Origin: Volvariella volvacea V23
Lineage: Eukaryota; Basidiomycota; Agaricomycetes; Agaricales; Pluteaceae
Assembly: GCA_000349905.1 (NCBI GenBank)
Contig: KB722759.1
Location: 34,893 to 83,742 of the forward strand
Length of the DNA stretch: 48,850 nucleotides
Direction of reading: 5' to 3'
A model generated the notes under the pieces. It searched no databases, was not told the DNA's origin, and saw only the letters and a program-made list of their open reading frames with translations. This document shows positions 11,130-24,057 of this stretch, piece by piece. How positions within the stretch are numbered: the stretch's first letter is position 1; the number at the start of each line of letters is the position of its first letter. The position numbers were made by a program, and so were the translations under genes.

Positions 11130-12563
11130 CTACAGCGTCCTCAGTTTCTTCAGCACCTGGTCGTAATCATCCTCAACCCATCTTGACCCGCCTTTTTCAC
11201 AAACCCAATGCATACTGAGCCTATTGTCTCCATCCCATCTCGAACCAAACCACGACTCTGAAACCAATCCTTCGTCGTCCTCCCGTCCATACCCATAGCC
11301 GTACCCATACTCGTACTCTGAATCATTCTCCTCATATCGGTTAGGTGCAATCAACGCCTTGAGAATTTGCTCCCTCCCATTCTTCAACGCGACCAACTCC
11401 CGCCGCTCCTCCCTTGTCATCCCATCAGGCACGTCATGCTCACCATGAACACCATAAATCACCTCGTCCGTAATCCTCGCCCCCAAGAACTTGGTCAACT
11501 TGTTCAGTTGATTCTTCTTCGCAGTCGCAGGCGACGGAGCAACAGGAATATCCGGCGGAAGTGGACTTATCGTAGACGTCGCCTCGTCAGCCTCAGGGGC
11601 AGCGAGCAAGTTTGGGTTAATATCGTTCTTGGTCCGGCTCGTGTCTTCCTTGGCTGTAGCCATGGCCGCCGTCAAGGCCAACGGAGATGACGTCGCACTT
11701 CTGCCTGCAACCACATCAACGGTCAACTTTGGGAACCTATCATACGACGCGAACTTCCGCAAGGGCTGGAGCAGAGGCTCAAAGTTGTCAATGCGGATGT
11801 CAGGTGGTGTCTGCGAAGTAGGGAGAGGAGGAGTTGGAGGGACAGATGCTGATGTTGATGTACTCGAGGGTATGGAGAGCGAGGGTGAAGGCGGCATGGG
11901 AATGACATCAGGACTATCAAAAGCGCTGGATGGGGTTACATCACTCGCGCTACTTCGTCGTGGAATCCTCCCTATGTGAGCAGGTGCCGATGGGGGGACG
12001 GGGATGGGTGGGAGTGGCCGAATGTAATCAAAGGAGCGCTTCGGCGCAGGTGCAGATTGGGGCAAAAATGGGATTGTGGCTGGCGCGTGCTGCATTGTGG
12101 GTGGTTTAGGTAATGGCATGGGCTGTTTTCGTACTGTGATTAAACGAGGCGGAGGGACGGCCTTCTCCGCTTTCCGCTGGGGAGAGGGTGGTCTTGTGCT
12201 CGCCTTTCCTTTTGGTGAGGTGCGTCCGTCGGACACCGAGTTTGGCCGTGGATTTGTCTGTGTGTTTGCGCGCTCGGATGTCGCTGTTGCGATGCTGTCA
12301 AGGGATGTTCTTGTCGATGAAGGTTCCGAGGCCACTCCGGGTACTCGCTGTTTTGATGGTTTTTGTCGCAACTGCAGGGGCTGGATAACCGCCAGCAGTA
12401 CCGGAGGTGTCGCGGGTCTAGTAGCAACCTGTGCCCGGTGTAGCATAGGTGATGCTAACGCCAGTGATGATCCCGCTAGGAAATCCTCCTCCGACCTCGT
12501 CAGGTTGATTGGCGAATCGGCGAGCGTGCAATCGCTTCCGCTGGATGAGCACACCGAGTGCAT
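11130..12563 (-). CDS. uncharacterised Pro/Ser-rich protein, single exon
   Basis: Uninterrupted frame of 477 residues from ATG 12563; the open frame extends 28 codons upstream without an ATG. Residues 1-330 are Pro/Ser/Thr-rich and look disordered, with clusters such as PLPPIPVPPSAP. The last 150 residues are more ordered and carry the best-defined part: NQLNKLTKFLGARITDEV, MTREERRELVALKNGREQ, an acidic Tyr/Gly repeat (EYEYGYGYGYGRED) and WVEDDYDQVLKKLRTL. This conserved-looking C-terminal module after a disordered tail suggests a scaffold or regulatory protein, but no domain is recognised and no function is proposed. It lacks introns, unlike its neighbours. Confidence 0.68.
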   Translation of the reverse strand: MHSVCSSSGSDCTLADSPINLTRSEEDFLAGSSLALASPMLHRAQVATRPATPPVLLAVIQPLQLRQKPSKQRVPGVASEPSSTRTSLDSIATATSERANTQTNPRPNSVSDGRTSPKGKASTRPPSPQRKAEKAVPPPRLITVRKQPMPLPKPPTMQHAPATIPFLPQSAPAPKRSFDYIRPLPPIPVPPSAPAHIGRIPRRSSASDVTPSSAFDSPDVIPMPPSPSLSIPSSTSTSASVPPTPPLPTSQTPPDIRIDNFEPLLQPLRKFASYDRFPKLTVDVVAGRSATSSPLALTAAMATAKEDTSRTKNDINPNLLAAPEADEATSTISPLPPDIPVAPSPATAKKNQLNKLTKFLGARITDEVIYGVHGEHDVPDGMTREERRELVALKNGREQILKALIAPNRYEENDSEYEYGYGYGYGREDDEGLVSESWFGSRWDGDNRLSMHWVCEKGGSRWVEDDYDQVLKKLRTL

Positions 12564-14639
12564 TACGGCTGTCCAGGGCGGGGAATGTGAATCAGAAACA
12601 GGTTGTGAGGCAAGAAGAGTATATGTGTGGAGAGGTGGTCGAGGCAAGCCTGGAGCTGGGGGCGTGGAGCGTGGTCGTTAAACCGTTTTGTACCAAAGCA
12701 GTTGATGGAGCAAGCAGGCTGCCGCGCGACCGTATGATCTGGACTACGTCACAGTAAAACAGATAGGAGAGCCCTTTGACGTGCTTTTCAACACGTCGGT
12801 TGGATGAATCGAGAATGAGTGAATGAGATAGGAATGAGCCCGAGATGGATAAGGAAATCGTTGTTGGCGGAGCACGAAGTTTTTTCTGGGGTGTGGATAC
12901 GATCTGAGGAGCAGAATAAGAACTCTTGCCAGCTCTTGACGACTGCACGAGTCGTGGAGAGAAAGAAAGAAGGGAAAGGACGGCAGGAGGAAATAATAGG
13001 ACACACCAGGATCGACTCAGGGCTCAAGGGGTTTTATGTTATATGGCCTAAATGGATGGAGGGCGGATCCAGCGCCTAGCGAGAGGACAAAAGAATGAAC
13101 GTTGGTATGTTTAAAGTCGCAAAAAAGTGATGCATTCGACACACTGGACTTGTTATATCCTTGCAGATCAGAGATGGGTAAAACTGAGTCCACCCTATAT
13201 CCACTATTGCTTGTCGAAGAAACGCCCGGTAACCCGCAACCGGCGGTTATTCGTGCTTGTCACAATTATGGTAAGGGCATGCGATTGGGCTGTTGCCCTG
13301 TTGTTGAAATGTTAGGGTGCCATGTTTGTTTTGATGCTGATGTCGCCATGCGTAGGTGGCTGAGTGGCTGTGGTTGTGCATCCGCCGAGTGCGAACCCGC
13401 CGATCGCGATGGCCCACAACCACGATGGGTGGGCGTTGAGGTGTGTTATCTATGCCTGCAGTAGGACGTGTCGCTGACGGCTCGAGACTTGTGCAGGCGT
13501 CACCAACACCACTGACGTCGCCAGAGTGCCCTACAGATGTCGGTGTGTTCACTCTGGTTTTGTGATATTCCGTCCTGCCCGAAGTGCACTCCACAAATGA
13601 TGGTGTCATATACAGCTGGTGCTGTTCTTGCAGGTGGCCTGAGAAAGGTGCACTCATCGGCAAGCCGCCATCGCCAACCCTGCGTAGGAAACCCTCAACA
13701 TCAGGATGGACGCCTATCCCTGTAGATGCATGGCGCGTTTCGTGGGTGAGTCGCTGCGGACCCGTGATCAGGACATCACTGATAATCATATTTCCGTCTC
13801 GTAGCTACCAAGTTGTAGAGTTGTGGTAACTGAGCCGGAGTGGTATTTTCTTCCTTTCTTGTTCTCTCAAGTCGCTGAAGCCTATATCGCGCACTCGTGT
13901 CATGTCCAGTGATGCTGTCCTTACCGTAGCAATCAAGGATCAAATGCTGACCAGAAAATCCATCCAAGGAGATGGTGTACTCCCTGCATGCACAAGAATG
14001 TGACGCCACCGGGCCCCGAACCTGCTACAGCAGACTACAGCCCTTCTCTTGATTACCCAGCACACGACCGGTGGTCTATACTCTGCCCATGCCACCGGGT
14101 GCACGTTCTGCCCACCTGTTGCACTCTTACGACCCAGAGTACAACGCCCCAAACGCGACCACTCGGCCTGTACATAAGATAAATCTTAATTACCTGTGAG
14201 GAACGATCACCCTATTCCCCCATCCATCTTAATCTCCATTTGTCTCCGCTTCCACCGGTGCATCACCTCATCAGCGTTTCATGCATCTCAGGTACAGTAC
14301 GGCCTTTCCTTGCCTTTATGCAGTAATTCTAATGCTTGAATTTCCAATTCCTTTCGGGTATAGGCGGTTGGCGGGTGATCATCATCTGTTTGTGCGCTCG
14401 CACGACTGAGGATGCCTGAAAGGCCACAGTTTTGCGGTGCTGGTGTAGGCAGTGAGAGCAGGTGAGAGCGGTGAGAGCTCGGCTCTCCGCGCAGTGAAAC
14501 AGGACAACAATAACGACAATCACATTGGTTTCTTCATAGCAAGTTACAAAACTTATTTCAACTCATTTATTGATAAATAGTCCGCAATAACATCTTAAAC
14601 CCGCGTTCGTCCTTCGGCATCTGACTCGACGCTTATGGC
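12564..14639. other. gene-poor region, about 2 kb
   Basis: No gene could be supported. The right half is the 3' flank of the S41 peptidase gene ending at 14640; the left is the 5' flank of the Pro/Ser-rich gene. The longest open frame (13247-13789, minus) has no recognisable motif and a composition typical of chance frames. Confidence 0.5.
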
Positions 14640-17624
14640 TCAGTCGAACAATTGCTCGGCCCTGTGCGCGCAACCGCATCAATCACCTGTTGCGTAGTAG
14701 AAGGACGGTGAATACGCACGCGAATGTCCACAAGTTCTGGGGGTTATTATAAGTAGCCGTGGTGTACGGGAATCGGACTTTATCACGTCGAGTTTAGTAT
14801 AATGCCCAGTAAGGAGATTGCGGATGCTGTTGACTCACTTTGGGCGGGCTCAGACTTGTAAGCTGCAAAATCCCAGTCAGCGTACAATTTGGGGATATAG
14901 CCTGTGTACTTACCAATGGGAGTATCCTCATCGAGCCAGCTCCAAGCTAGCGAGCCATTAGTATCACAGGTGATGAGGCGCGCTTTGCAAGGCAGGGAGT
15001 TGTTTGCTTACCAGTTCGCCAGTTGTGACTGCGACGCAGGAAAGATTGCTGTTAGCATACCAGTCAAACAAGTAAGGAGATATCGAGCGCTTACCGGAAG
15101 TTACCAGAAACGAGCCTAGGTGTGCATGAAATGTGATCAGTTGCTCGAATATTTATTCTGCCCTTGTGCACTTACAGGTCAGGAGGTGTCAATGGGTCCT
15201 GAATAAGGTTAATCAGATACAGTATAAAAGACAAAATCGCCAATACATACGTCGGCAAGACCAGCACTCTTAATCTCAGTAGCAAGGTCAGACCATTCCA
15301 AGACCTGGTTTCCAGCCATTCCTATTACAAAATCAAGTCTTTGTCAAGAACAAAAATCCTTCCAGGGTGCGGTTACTTACCCTTGAACTCGATTGGTTGG
15401 TTAGGGTTTCCACCAAATATGGCAATCTTAGTGCCGTGCCTCTCATGCATCAATGTGCTGAACATGGCGCAAGTCGAAGCGCAGTTGGCGTTGCTGACTA
15501 TTAAACGAAAAGTCATGATTAGCTAGACTCGCAGTAAGTTGTGTACGAGGGCTATACCAATTGCCACTTTGCTATTCGAGCGCTTATTATTAGCCAATTG
15601 CTGTGGTGCGTCAAAGAACAGGTTACGTACCTCAAATCAAATGGAGGTTCCTCCGGGATTGGCGCCGAGAACGACGCCCCGCAAACATCCTTATTGGACC
15701 GACATGTATCCTAAGTGTGCGGACGAGATATTGAGTGAAATATGTGCGTACATGGAATCTCTGAGAAGTAGGATCGCTCTGTCCGTTGACAGTAAATGGC
15801 AGGGACGGGTCAATGTAGTTGAAATCGAATTGGAAGCGGTTATCATTTAGGTCATTCCCTGCATATCCATCGAAGGGAGTTAGAATTACTTTGGCCTCGA
15901 AGGCATAGGGACAACAGAAGGGTAATTCCATCACTCACAGTTTGATGGGGGATAGAACAAGCTTCCGCCGAGCCATCCAATCTCAATATCAGCAGCAACA
16001 ATCTTCTTTGCCAAAGGATTTGCCCTTATGCTTGAGATGAAGCCCCTGTATTCATGCATTATATGAGCGCTCAGCGTCCAACTCCCGATCATGTGCGGAC
16101 TCACGAATAGCCAAATTGCGAACCAGCAAAGTATTGATGCAAGAATTGACCAAGGCAAACAAAGCCACCACCGTTGTTGGTGAGATCAATGAGAACTTGC
16201 TCTACGCCCAAAATCTTGAAGGTGTTAACAGCTGCCACAACTTGGCCTTGGAATTGTGAAAAGTCGGCGCTGAATGAACCGACAAACAACTTTTAGGGCG
16301 CAGCAAGCGTGAGTATGCGGTGAAACACCGATGGAGAGTATAGACGTACCACTCCTGTCTTTCCATCTGGAAGAACGTATGCTTGAATGACACCACCCGA
16401 GGTGAGCGGCTCCAGGTTGGGGATGAATTGATTTGGCAGCCCAACGGCATTCGAGGCAGATAAATCGATGATTTCACCCTTGGGCTGCTTCACAGGCGGC
16501 GCAACAAGTGAAGGGTTCCTAAGATCTTGACCGTTCATTCCGGGATGCACTTGACAGTTATTCTCCCAGCTGGAGTCGCATGATAAAAAGTTAGTGCGTG
16601 GGATGGAGACAAGTGCTGGGCGCTTACTAGGTTTCTGAGTCCCCGAAGCCTATACCTGAGAACTGAGCAAGGAAGGGGATGTTCACCACCTGAGGAGTGG
16701 TACTACCAGCCAACAGGACTTCCATCTGCAAGAACTCCTGTGCCACACCAGTCGGGTTCGCCAAATCACCCAATCTCTGCCAGTAGTCTGATCCAGCGAG
16801 CCCATAGCTCGAGAAGACGGAGTTGACTCGAACGTTGTGGTCCAAGTAGTTTCCAGAAACTGTGCGAGCCACAAAGTCGACATAGTCCCATGGATCTTGA
16901 CCCTCGATGGAAATGACTTTGGCTCCAGCCAACGGCTGCCAAACAAATCCGATGGAGGAGAAGTAATCAGTGAAGGCGGTTCCTGCACCGTTGAGGAGCT
17001 CAACAAGGTCGGGGACGATGTAGATAGATACGACGCCGTCAACCTCGAGGGGGACGATGGGCGCTGGGAGGATGTTTTGCCAAGTAGTATAGCAATTCGG
17101 GAACCAACCTAGCTCGAATGGTTAGGTATGTCTAAATAGACTAGTCAATTCATTGGACGTACGAGTGTGACCATCATTCAATTGAGTGGTGAAGTCGTAA
17201 ACATCTTTATTGAAATCGTAGTCCGTCTGCCGATCACGGTCAGCAATGTCCCGTACAACTTATATCTCATAGGAATTGGGATGCTCACCGCATAAATAGT
17301 CTGATTAATCCTGTTGATCTCAGCCCGAATGTCGATCGTCGATTCTTGGAATGGAGGGGGCGAGTCGAGATAATACTCTTCGAACGTGAAGAAATCAAAC
17401 ACCCTCGCAATGTTCGTCAACACGTTCTGACGAAGTTCCTCTTGGAAGGGGAACGATTTGAGGCATGCAAGGACCTCTCCTGGAGGCACGAATCTCGTGG
17501 TCAATGCCCTCTCAGAGATGTCGGCGCATGGATCGTCGCTGCGAGGCGACGAGGGTGCGGCAGCCACCTGGGTGACAGCTGCAAACACCAAGGCGGCGAG
17601 TAAAGGCGAAAGAGAGCGACGCAT
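14640..17624 (-). CDS. secreted S41 family peptidase, copy 1
   Basis: Serine peptidase of family S41 (C-terminal-processing-peptidase/CPAF-like fold). Eighteen exons, 659 residues: 17624-17289, 17226-17163, 17108-16628, 16569-16350, 16289-16105, 16045-15939, 15858-15752, 15710-15631, 15571-15558, 15497-15381, 15321-15251, 15198-15176, 15115-15095, 15028-15012, 14946-14914, 14862-14839, 14777-14720, 14661-14640. Seen: a signal peptide (MRRSLSPLLAALVFAAVTQVAAAPS), LNDGHT (His132, candidate catalytic His), a long central region, DLTNNGGGF (402-410) and SNANCASTC (Ser539, candidate nucleophile, by analogy with CPAF). Inferred role: extracellular proteolysis. Exons are as short as 14 and 17 bases, so the 3' third is visible only by comparison with copy 2, which has the same exon order. 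The intron 15711-15751 is only 41 bases. Confidence 0.88.
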
Positions 17625-18547
17625 AAGGTTGCGAAGAAGATAGTATGTGTAGCGGAGGATGTCCTGCTGAAGTTACCCATCTCAAGCCAGCCTCTTATAT
17701 TCGCGACTGCAGGACTTGTAGACCCTGAAGCACCAACGTGTGACCGCAGTGCGACTGCAGTGAGTAGAGCGCCAATGCGGCGAGGCAAGGGGTTCAACAT
17801 CCCCGCCTTACGATAGAGTAACGAGATGTGGATGACACGGCATCACAGTAGAGTAGCAGTAGCACCTGGAGAACGAGCTGGTGAGCACATGTTTGGGCTG
17901 CGCTCTCCCGTAATAGAGGCACCGCATGAACAGAAATTGACCTGTATTATTAAACGAACGAGCAACAAGACTTATGTCAGTGATGCCGGAGATTCCTCGT
18001 ACCAGCTTAAAGTAAGTCGCACAGTAATGATGGTACTGGCCACGATGCTACGAGGATCATAAAAGGCAAACGGTGCCGACGGGTCCCACCTCGGCATGTG
18101 CCGGATTTCACCTCATTTGGCAACAGATCGTCGGTCGGACCGACATTTTTTTGATTCCGCCTCTAATTACTCTCCAGAAACGAGCAAGGCAGAGCGAGGG
18201 TTCCTCCCAGGGATCAATCAGCCAATGCCCGTTGTCACCGTTCGTCCCGAGAACATCAATTTATCAACGGTTTGTAACGAGCTTACGGGTGCTTTGCCCA
18301 TCGCGGCTTTGTAAACTCGAATTCTTATGCTCCAACGACGCGTTTGTTCACACCCAGAAGTTCGCGAAATCGTGATCACGAAGAAGACAAACTTGAAGCA
18401 AGAGCAGCAATGAGTTGATCGTCTATTTTCCCCAGTCTCCACAACTCTTTCCTAAGAATAGATCATCTACGCGCAAGGCTCCCGAAGCAACCCTGACCTG
18501 CCTTGGCATAAGCTCGACATCACATCTTCGGTATCCACACGCAATGC
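17625..18547. other. intergenic region between the tandem S41 genes
   Basis: 5' flank of copy 1 and 3' flank of copy 2 (both minus). No coding signal seen. Confidence 0.55.
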
Positions 18548-21500
18548 TTAGTTGAACAATTTCCCAGCCCTGTGTAACACATATCACGCAGAGAGTATCA
18601 ATGAGTACCAATTGATTACCATGCAGCACCGATGGACTCGGGGCTGATACGGATCGATAAAATACAAAAGGAGCACCCACGCAAACGTCCACAAATTCAA
18701 CGGGTTATTGTATGTATCCTTCGTGTATGGGAAACGGACTGCATACGGAATCATCAGTTCGGCACGTCTTTGAGTTACGAAAATTATGATATGAATGCAG
18801 AACACCCACTTTTGGCCGGTTCATTTTCGTAAGCTACGCCATTAAAAGGTAAGCACGCGTTCACGACATTCAATTCGTAGACTCACCAATCGGAACATTT
18901 TCGTCGAAGAAACTCCACGCTGTGGTGATGTGAGCGCATCAGAAGACGGGGAAGAAAGAGCGGTGTCTTACCTGTTCGCCAGTTGTGACTTACGACGCGG
19001 TGAAGCTCGGCATGAGCGCTAGGTTGAAGATATATGAAGCGGAATGTGCATACCGGAAATTACCAGAAACCAGCCTGGATGTGAAATAAATAGATTGTTG
19101 GTTCAGGTCGTTGAGTTTGGGCTCGGAATACTCACAAATCAGGAGGTGCCAATGGATCCTAGGCACTCGTGATGAGAGAGGTTGTGAGAAATAGCAGAAC
19201 AACACAAGACATACGTCTTTCACTCCAGCAGTCTTGATCTCTGTATCGAGGTCAAACCATTCCAGTACCTGATTCCCGGCCATTCCTGTGGCGAAGTCAA
19301 CCAAGTTCAAAGCCCTCATTCGGTGGGTGATACCCACCCTTGAATTGCATGACTTCTCCAGGCTTGCCGCCAAATATCGCAATCTTGGTATTGTGCCTCT
19401 CGTTCATCAACGTACTAAACATTGCACAGGTTGATGCGCAATTCCCGTTGCTAACTATTTGGCAATTTACCATCGCAAGTTAGTTCAGTCAGATGGATGA
19501 ACAACATGCCCGTACCAATTGCTACTTTACTGTCGAATCCCCGATCATTAGTTCATTTCAGGAACCCCCAAGAGAACGACTCGCTTTAAATCGAATGGCG
19601 GTGTCTCCGGCACGGGCTGGCTAAATGCCAAATCGCATGTATCCTAGTATTGTTAGGATTCATCGATCCGCGGTGCAGGGATATAGAATACGTACATGGA
19701 ATCTTTGAGACGTCGGATCTCTCCTTCCATTAACGACGAATGGGAAAGCTGGAGTAATATAGTTGAAGGTATTCGACATCTGTGTGTCATTCGGAAACGC
19801 CCCTAAGTGGTTATGGTTAGAATCGCTCTCACGTCAAGGCTAGACTTTGTGCCTTATACCGAGATGGAAGAGCATTTACTCACAGTTATCTGCGGAATAG
19901 AAAGTAATCGTGTCGTCCAAACCCAACGCAATATCCGCTGCAACAATCTTTTGTGCCAGCGGATTCGCTCGGTTCGTGGAAACAAAGCCCCTATCAATGA
20001 CGGATTAGTACCTTCCTGTTTGGAATGAAGGGTTTTGGTGCTTACGGATAACCGATTTGCGAACCAGAGAGGTACTGGTGCAAGAAGTGCCCAAGGCATA
20101 CAAATCCACCTCCATTATTCGTGAGGTCAATGAGAAGTTGCGAAACGCCGGCGGATTTAAACGTGTTGATAGCGGCCACGACGTCGCTCTGGAAGCCGTC
20201 AAAGTCTCCGCCAAATGAACCGACAAACATCTGACATGATTGTACGAGAAAATTCAGCCGTCAATGTTGGCGTTTTAGTTGAGATAGAATTGAGCGGAAA
20301 TATGGGATGTGGGAGGTCAATGACGGGCTTGCGGACTTACCACTCCGGTCTTTTTATCAGGTAGGATGTAAGACTTGATGACACCCTCACTCCCGTCAAC
20401 GAGGGGAAGGTTGGGAACAAATTGCTCTGGTAAGCCAACTGCATTGCTTGACGACTTGTCAATGATTTCACCCTTAGCTCTCTTCTTGATCCCCCTTGCA
20501 AAAGAAGAGAACGAAGATTTCAAGTCAACACCGTTCGTATTCTCATTGGCAGCACAGTTGTTGGCCCAACTTCATTTCCGGTGGCTGATCAGTTGCGGCC
20601 CAAGTGATGTTGAGGGATAGTAGAGCACTTACTAGGAGTCCTTGTCGGTAAAGGGTGCACCTCCGAAGCTTGCGAGATAAGGAATGTCCACAGCCACAGG
20701 CCTCGCAGTGTTGACCAATTGAATCGTCATCCTCAGCGACTGCTGAGCGACACCAGTCGGACCCGCCAAATCACCAAACCTCTGCGAATAACCCGTTCCT
20801 GAGATCCTATAACTCGAAAACACAGAGTTCACTCTAACACCGTGATCCAAATAGTTTCCAGAAACGGTGCGGGCGATAAAATCGACGTAGTCGTATGGGT
20901 TTTGGTTCTCGATCGAAAGTACCTTGGCTCCGGCGAGACGTTGCCAGTTGAAGTTGATGGAGCTGAAGTAGGAGCTGAAGTCAGGACCTAGAAGGGAGAC
21001 GAATTCGACTAGGTCGGGGACTATGAAGACAGATTGAACACCGTTTTCTTCGAGGGAGATAATTGGAGCTGGAAGGAGATTTTGCCAGGACGTGTAGCAA
21101 TCCGGGAACCAACCTCGAGAACCGAAAATTTCAGTATCAGGTCGCAAAGCGTGCAAATGAAATGAACGCACGAGTATGACCATCATTCAATTGTGTGGTA
21201 AAATCATATAGATCCTTATTAAAGTCGTAGTCGGTCTGTCCGTTGTCTTCAGTAAAAGGTGATGTTAGACGGTACCCATACTCACCACATATCGGGTTCG
21301 ATTGATCCGGGCGATTTCTGCCCTAATGTCGATCGTTGACTCTTGGAACGGAGGAGGGGAATTCAAGTAATAATCTTCAAAAGTAAAGAAGTCAAAAACC
21401 CGTGCAACGTTTGTCAACACGTTTTGACGTAGTTCCTCTTTGAACGGGAATGACTTTAGGCAAGCCAAGGCCTGGGCAGGAGGCACGAAAGCTTTTCCCG

Positions 21501-21600
21501 CAATTGCGCTACACGGGTCGCGTGCCGGGGGTGCGGCGCTCACTTGGAGTATAGCTGCATACGCCAAGACAGTCAAAGAGAGAGAAACGGAGCGACGCAT
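18548..21600 (-). CDS. secreted S41 family peptidase, copy 2
   Basis: Tandem paralog of the gene at 14640-17624, with the same 18 exons in the same phases, 648 residues: 21600-21286, 21235-21172, 21113-20633, 20569-20341, 20230-20046, 19990-19884, 19802-19696, 19643-19585, 19530-19517, 19454-19338, 19285-19215, 19158-19136, 19074-19054, 18988-18972, 18919-18887, 18833-18810, 18738-18681, 18569-18548. Signal peptide (MRRSVSLSLTVLAYAAILQV), LNDGHT, DLTNNGGGF and SNGNCASTC are all kept, so both copies look active. Differences: a shorter N-terminal linker, a 7-residue shorter exon 8 and a diverged exon 4. Intron 19531-19584 begins GCGAGT, whereas the same intron in copy 1 begins GTACGT. Both proteins end in WTFAA..LF(D/N), which fixes the last exon. 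Confidence 0.88.
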
Positions 21601-22201
21601 GGTCTAGGACGATGCCCAGCGAAAGAGTTCGCCTCCTTGAGCAATCCATGTCAACCAACTCTCTTAAATCGGGCTTAGAGAAGTTGAGAACACGAATCTC
21701 GGATGTGTACATGTGCTCGCCATTGTGATAACGTCGAAGCGGTGGGTTAGGGAATTCTTCACCCACGTCTTTAGAGAGGAGCATGAGAGTCGATAGGCGC
21801 CCATTTTAGTAGCGCCGAAGCAGCTCTTGGGAAACTGGATTGCGATCACATGTATATCCAGCATGGCCTTCTGATATCGAATTGGTGCAGAAGCTAGAGA
21901 CGTCAACGCAAAATACATAGGCGCTTCAGTCTAAAGAAGGTTTTACTCACCCCAAGGAGTACGACTTGTTCGCCACAATTATTGCACCATTCATTTGTCC
22001 GTGTCATGGAAGTTGATGGACTCGTCCGGGACCCGGCATGTGAAAATGACCCCGGATCCCGGCCAAAGCCAAAGAACCGACCGACGCTCTGCACTACGAT
22101 GATGTGCCCCTCGTTCCGTACTTTGCTTTTCTTCCATAAAGTTCAAATCTCTGGTTTGTCGCTGCTCTGCCCAGGATTATCATAGAGTGGAAGAAAAAGC
22201 C
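21601..22201. promoter_or_regulatory. divergent promoter region, S41 copy 2 / alpha-beta hydrolase
   Basis: About 600 bases separate two divergent start codons (21600 minus, 22202 plus). No coding signal or clear TATA box was seen; the regulatory role is inferred from layout. Confidence 0.45.
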
Positions 22202-24057
22202 ATGGATACCCCATACCCCCGCCCAGCTCCATTTACCTGGCCAAAAGTAACGCCACGGACCTTACTTCCCATCTATCCACCGCCAGAGAACCTCCTTAAA
22301 TACCCTCAATTACCATCGCCGCCTCGAAAGCCGATCTTCAGCACCAATCCCAATGTGCTGTATACGTTGTCGACCCATATCATCCCCGCGGCCCACCTCA
22401 GAATGTCAAGGGACTTCCCGATACCAGACCCCATTCCACATACGTTACCAAGGGCGGAGAAAGCGGAACAGGCGGAGAAATTACGACAGTACATACAAGG
22501 ATTGAGGAAGGATCCGACACCAGCCGGTGTCGAGAAGGTGTTATGGAATTGTATCAATCGTTATGTGAGAAATGATCTTGGAACTGACGGGAGTGGGAAG
22601 ACGAAAGAGAAGGGAATTACTCTCTTTTTGGCCCATGCCAATGGATTTCCTAAGGAGGTGGGTGGGATTCCTTTGCCTTATCCCGCTCTCCACTTGCGTC
22701 TATCTTTCATTTTTGATTTTTGGTTAATTATATCCTCGGACTGCTACCTAGATATGGGAGCCGACTTTAGGTCATTTGCTGTCGTCACCCGCAGCGGAAC
22801 ATATTGACGAAGTATGGGCTTGGGAAGCGGTTCAACATGGTGACTCGGTGTTGCTAAATGATGGGTCCTTGAGTGCCGTTTGTGAGTGCGACCCTGGTCA
22901 ACTCTGCATCGATGCCCTATTTACGAATGAATAGCCGACTGGACGGACAATACCAGGGATATACTGAACTTCCTGCTCCATTTCCTGCCAAGCACTGCGT
23001 CAAGTGCCTCATTACCTATCCATCTTCCTCGCGTCTCCCCTGATGAGACGCAATACCGAAAAGTTAACGGATTCAGGGAGCGGACATTCGTTACCGTTGG
23101 GCATTCATTTGGGGGTTGCACTTCGTGAGTTGACAGATTTCCTAACCATAAGCCCTCTGTGCTGAGTGCGTGATGAAAGCGCCATTGCCGCCGCGCATTA
23201 TCCTCGACTATTCACTTCACTCATCCTAATCGACCCAGTAATACTGGAACCCGACCTTTCTTCAATGCCTGTCAACAAGCACTCTGACAACCTCGCTCAC
23301 GGCGCCCTCCAACGTCGCGAAACATGGAAATCAAGGTTAATTGTTCAACACCATCCACACATTTTGCTCCGGACCCTGATCCATTCTCGTTTTCAGAGAA
23401 GAAGCACTATCACTCTTCGAGAAAAGCCCATTCTTCCAAGCATGGGACCCGTCCTCCGTCAAAGTCTACGTCGAATGCGGACTATACAACACTAGCGACG
23501 ACCCCAACTCGCCCGTTCGCCTCAAAATGTCAGGAGTCCAAGAAGCCATCGTCTTCTCCGAAAACATCGTGGGCTGGGAAGGCTGGCAACATGCGTCGAC
23601 CGTTGATCCAAAAGTCGAAATCCGCTGGCTCCTACCTGGAAAACCCGAGTCATACGAGTAAGTTCCTCCTCGAATATCTCTCCCCCCTTCCCTTCTTTTT
23701 ATTTTGCGTTATCCTGCATCTGTTGTGGAACGAGAGTACATACCGGTCTAACTTTCAGCTTTGGTCCTCCGGGGGCTGCACAACGACGAGCCTGGTTGAG
23801 GCCGGCTAATTGCTCAAATACGAGGATACCGACCGCCGGTCATTTGGTGTGTACTAGTTTGGGAACCTGTTTTGTTACCTTTCTGGACTGATGGCATGCG
23901 AAATAGATACCCCAAGAAGCGCCTCGAGAGTTGGGTACGTAGTATTTTTGGTTTGAATTCATAGATTACGATGACGAACGATCCGCTAGCTTTGGATTTA
24001 CAGAACTTCATTCTGGACCGTTTTGGTCCACCAAATACTCGTCGTGCTGCATTGTAA
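22202..24057 (+). CDS. alpha/beta hydrolase fold protein
   Basis: Serine hydrolase of the alpha/beta fold, substrate unknown. Eight exons, 458 residues: 22202-22657, 22752-22881, 22935-23124, 23180-23335, 23397-23657, 23759-23846, 23907-23934, 23990-24057. Seen: strand ITLFLAHANGFPKE (a His-containing oxyanion strand), the nucleophile elbow VGHSFGG (Ser253), SLILIDPVI after it and the late His in TAGHLIPQEAP. The open frame runs upstream to a GTG, but the first ATG (22202) is taken. Introns 23125-23179 and 23935-23989 need the acceptors AAAG and CTAG to keep the family sequence continuous. The C-terminus ends in RRAAL, not a clear peroxisomal signal. Large-headed hydrolases of this type in fungi have been named lipase- or toxin-biosynthesis-like; the sequence alone does not support a choice. 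Confidence 0.85.

Noticed and set aside
12076..12681. 201-codon plus-strand frame
   Set aside because: Antisense to the Pro/Ser-rich gene; Gly/Val/Arg composition is what the reverse of a Pro/Ser/Thr-rich frame gives.
13247..13789. 180-codon minus-strand frame in the gene-poor region
   Set aside because: No family motif, no splice-supported extension and a composition typical of chance frames.
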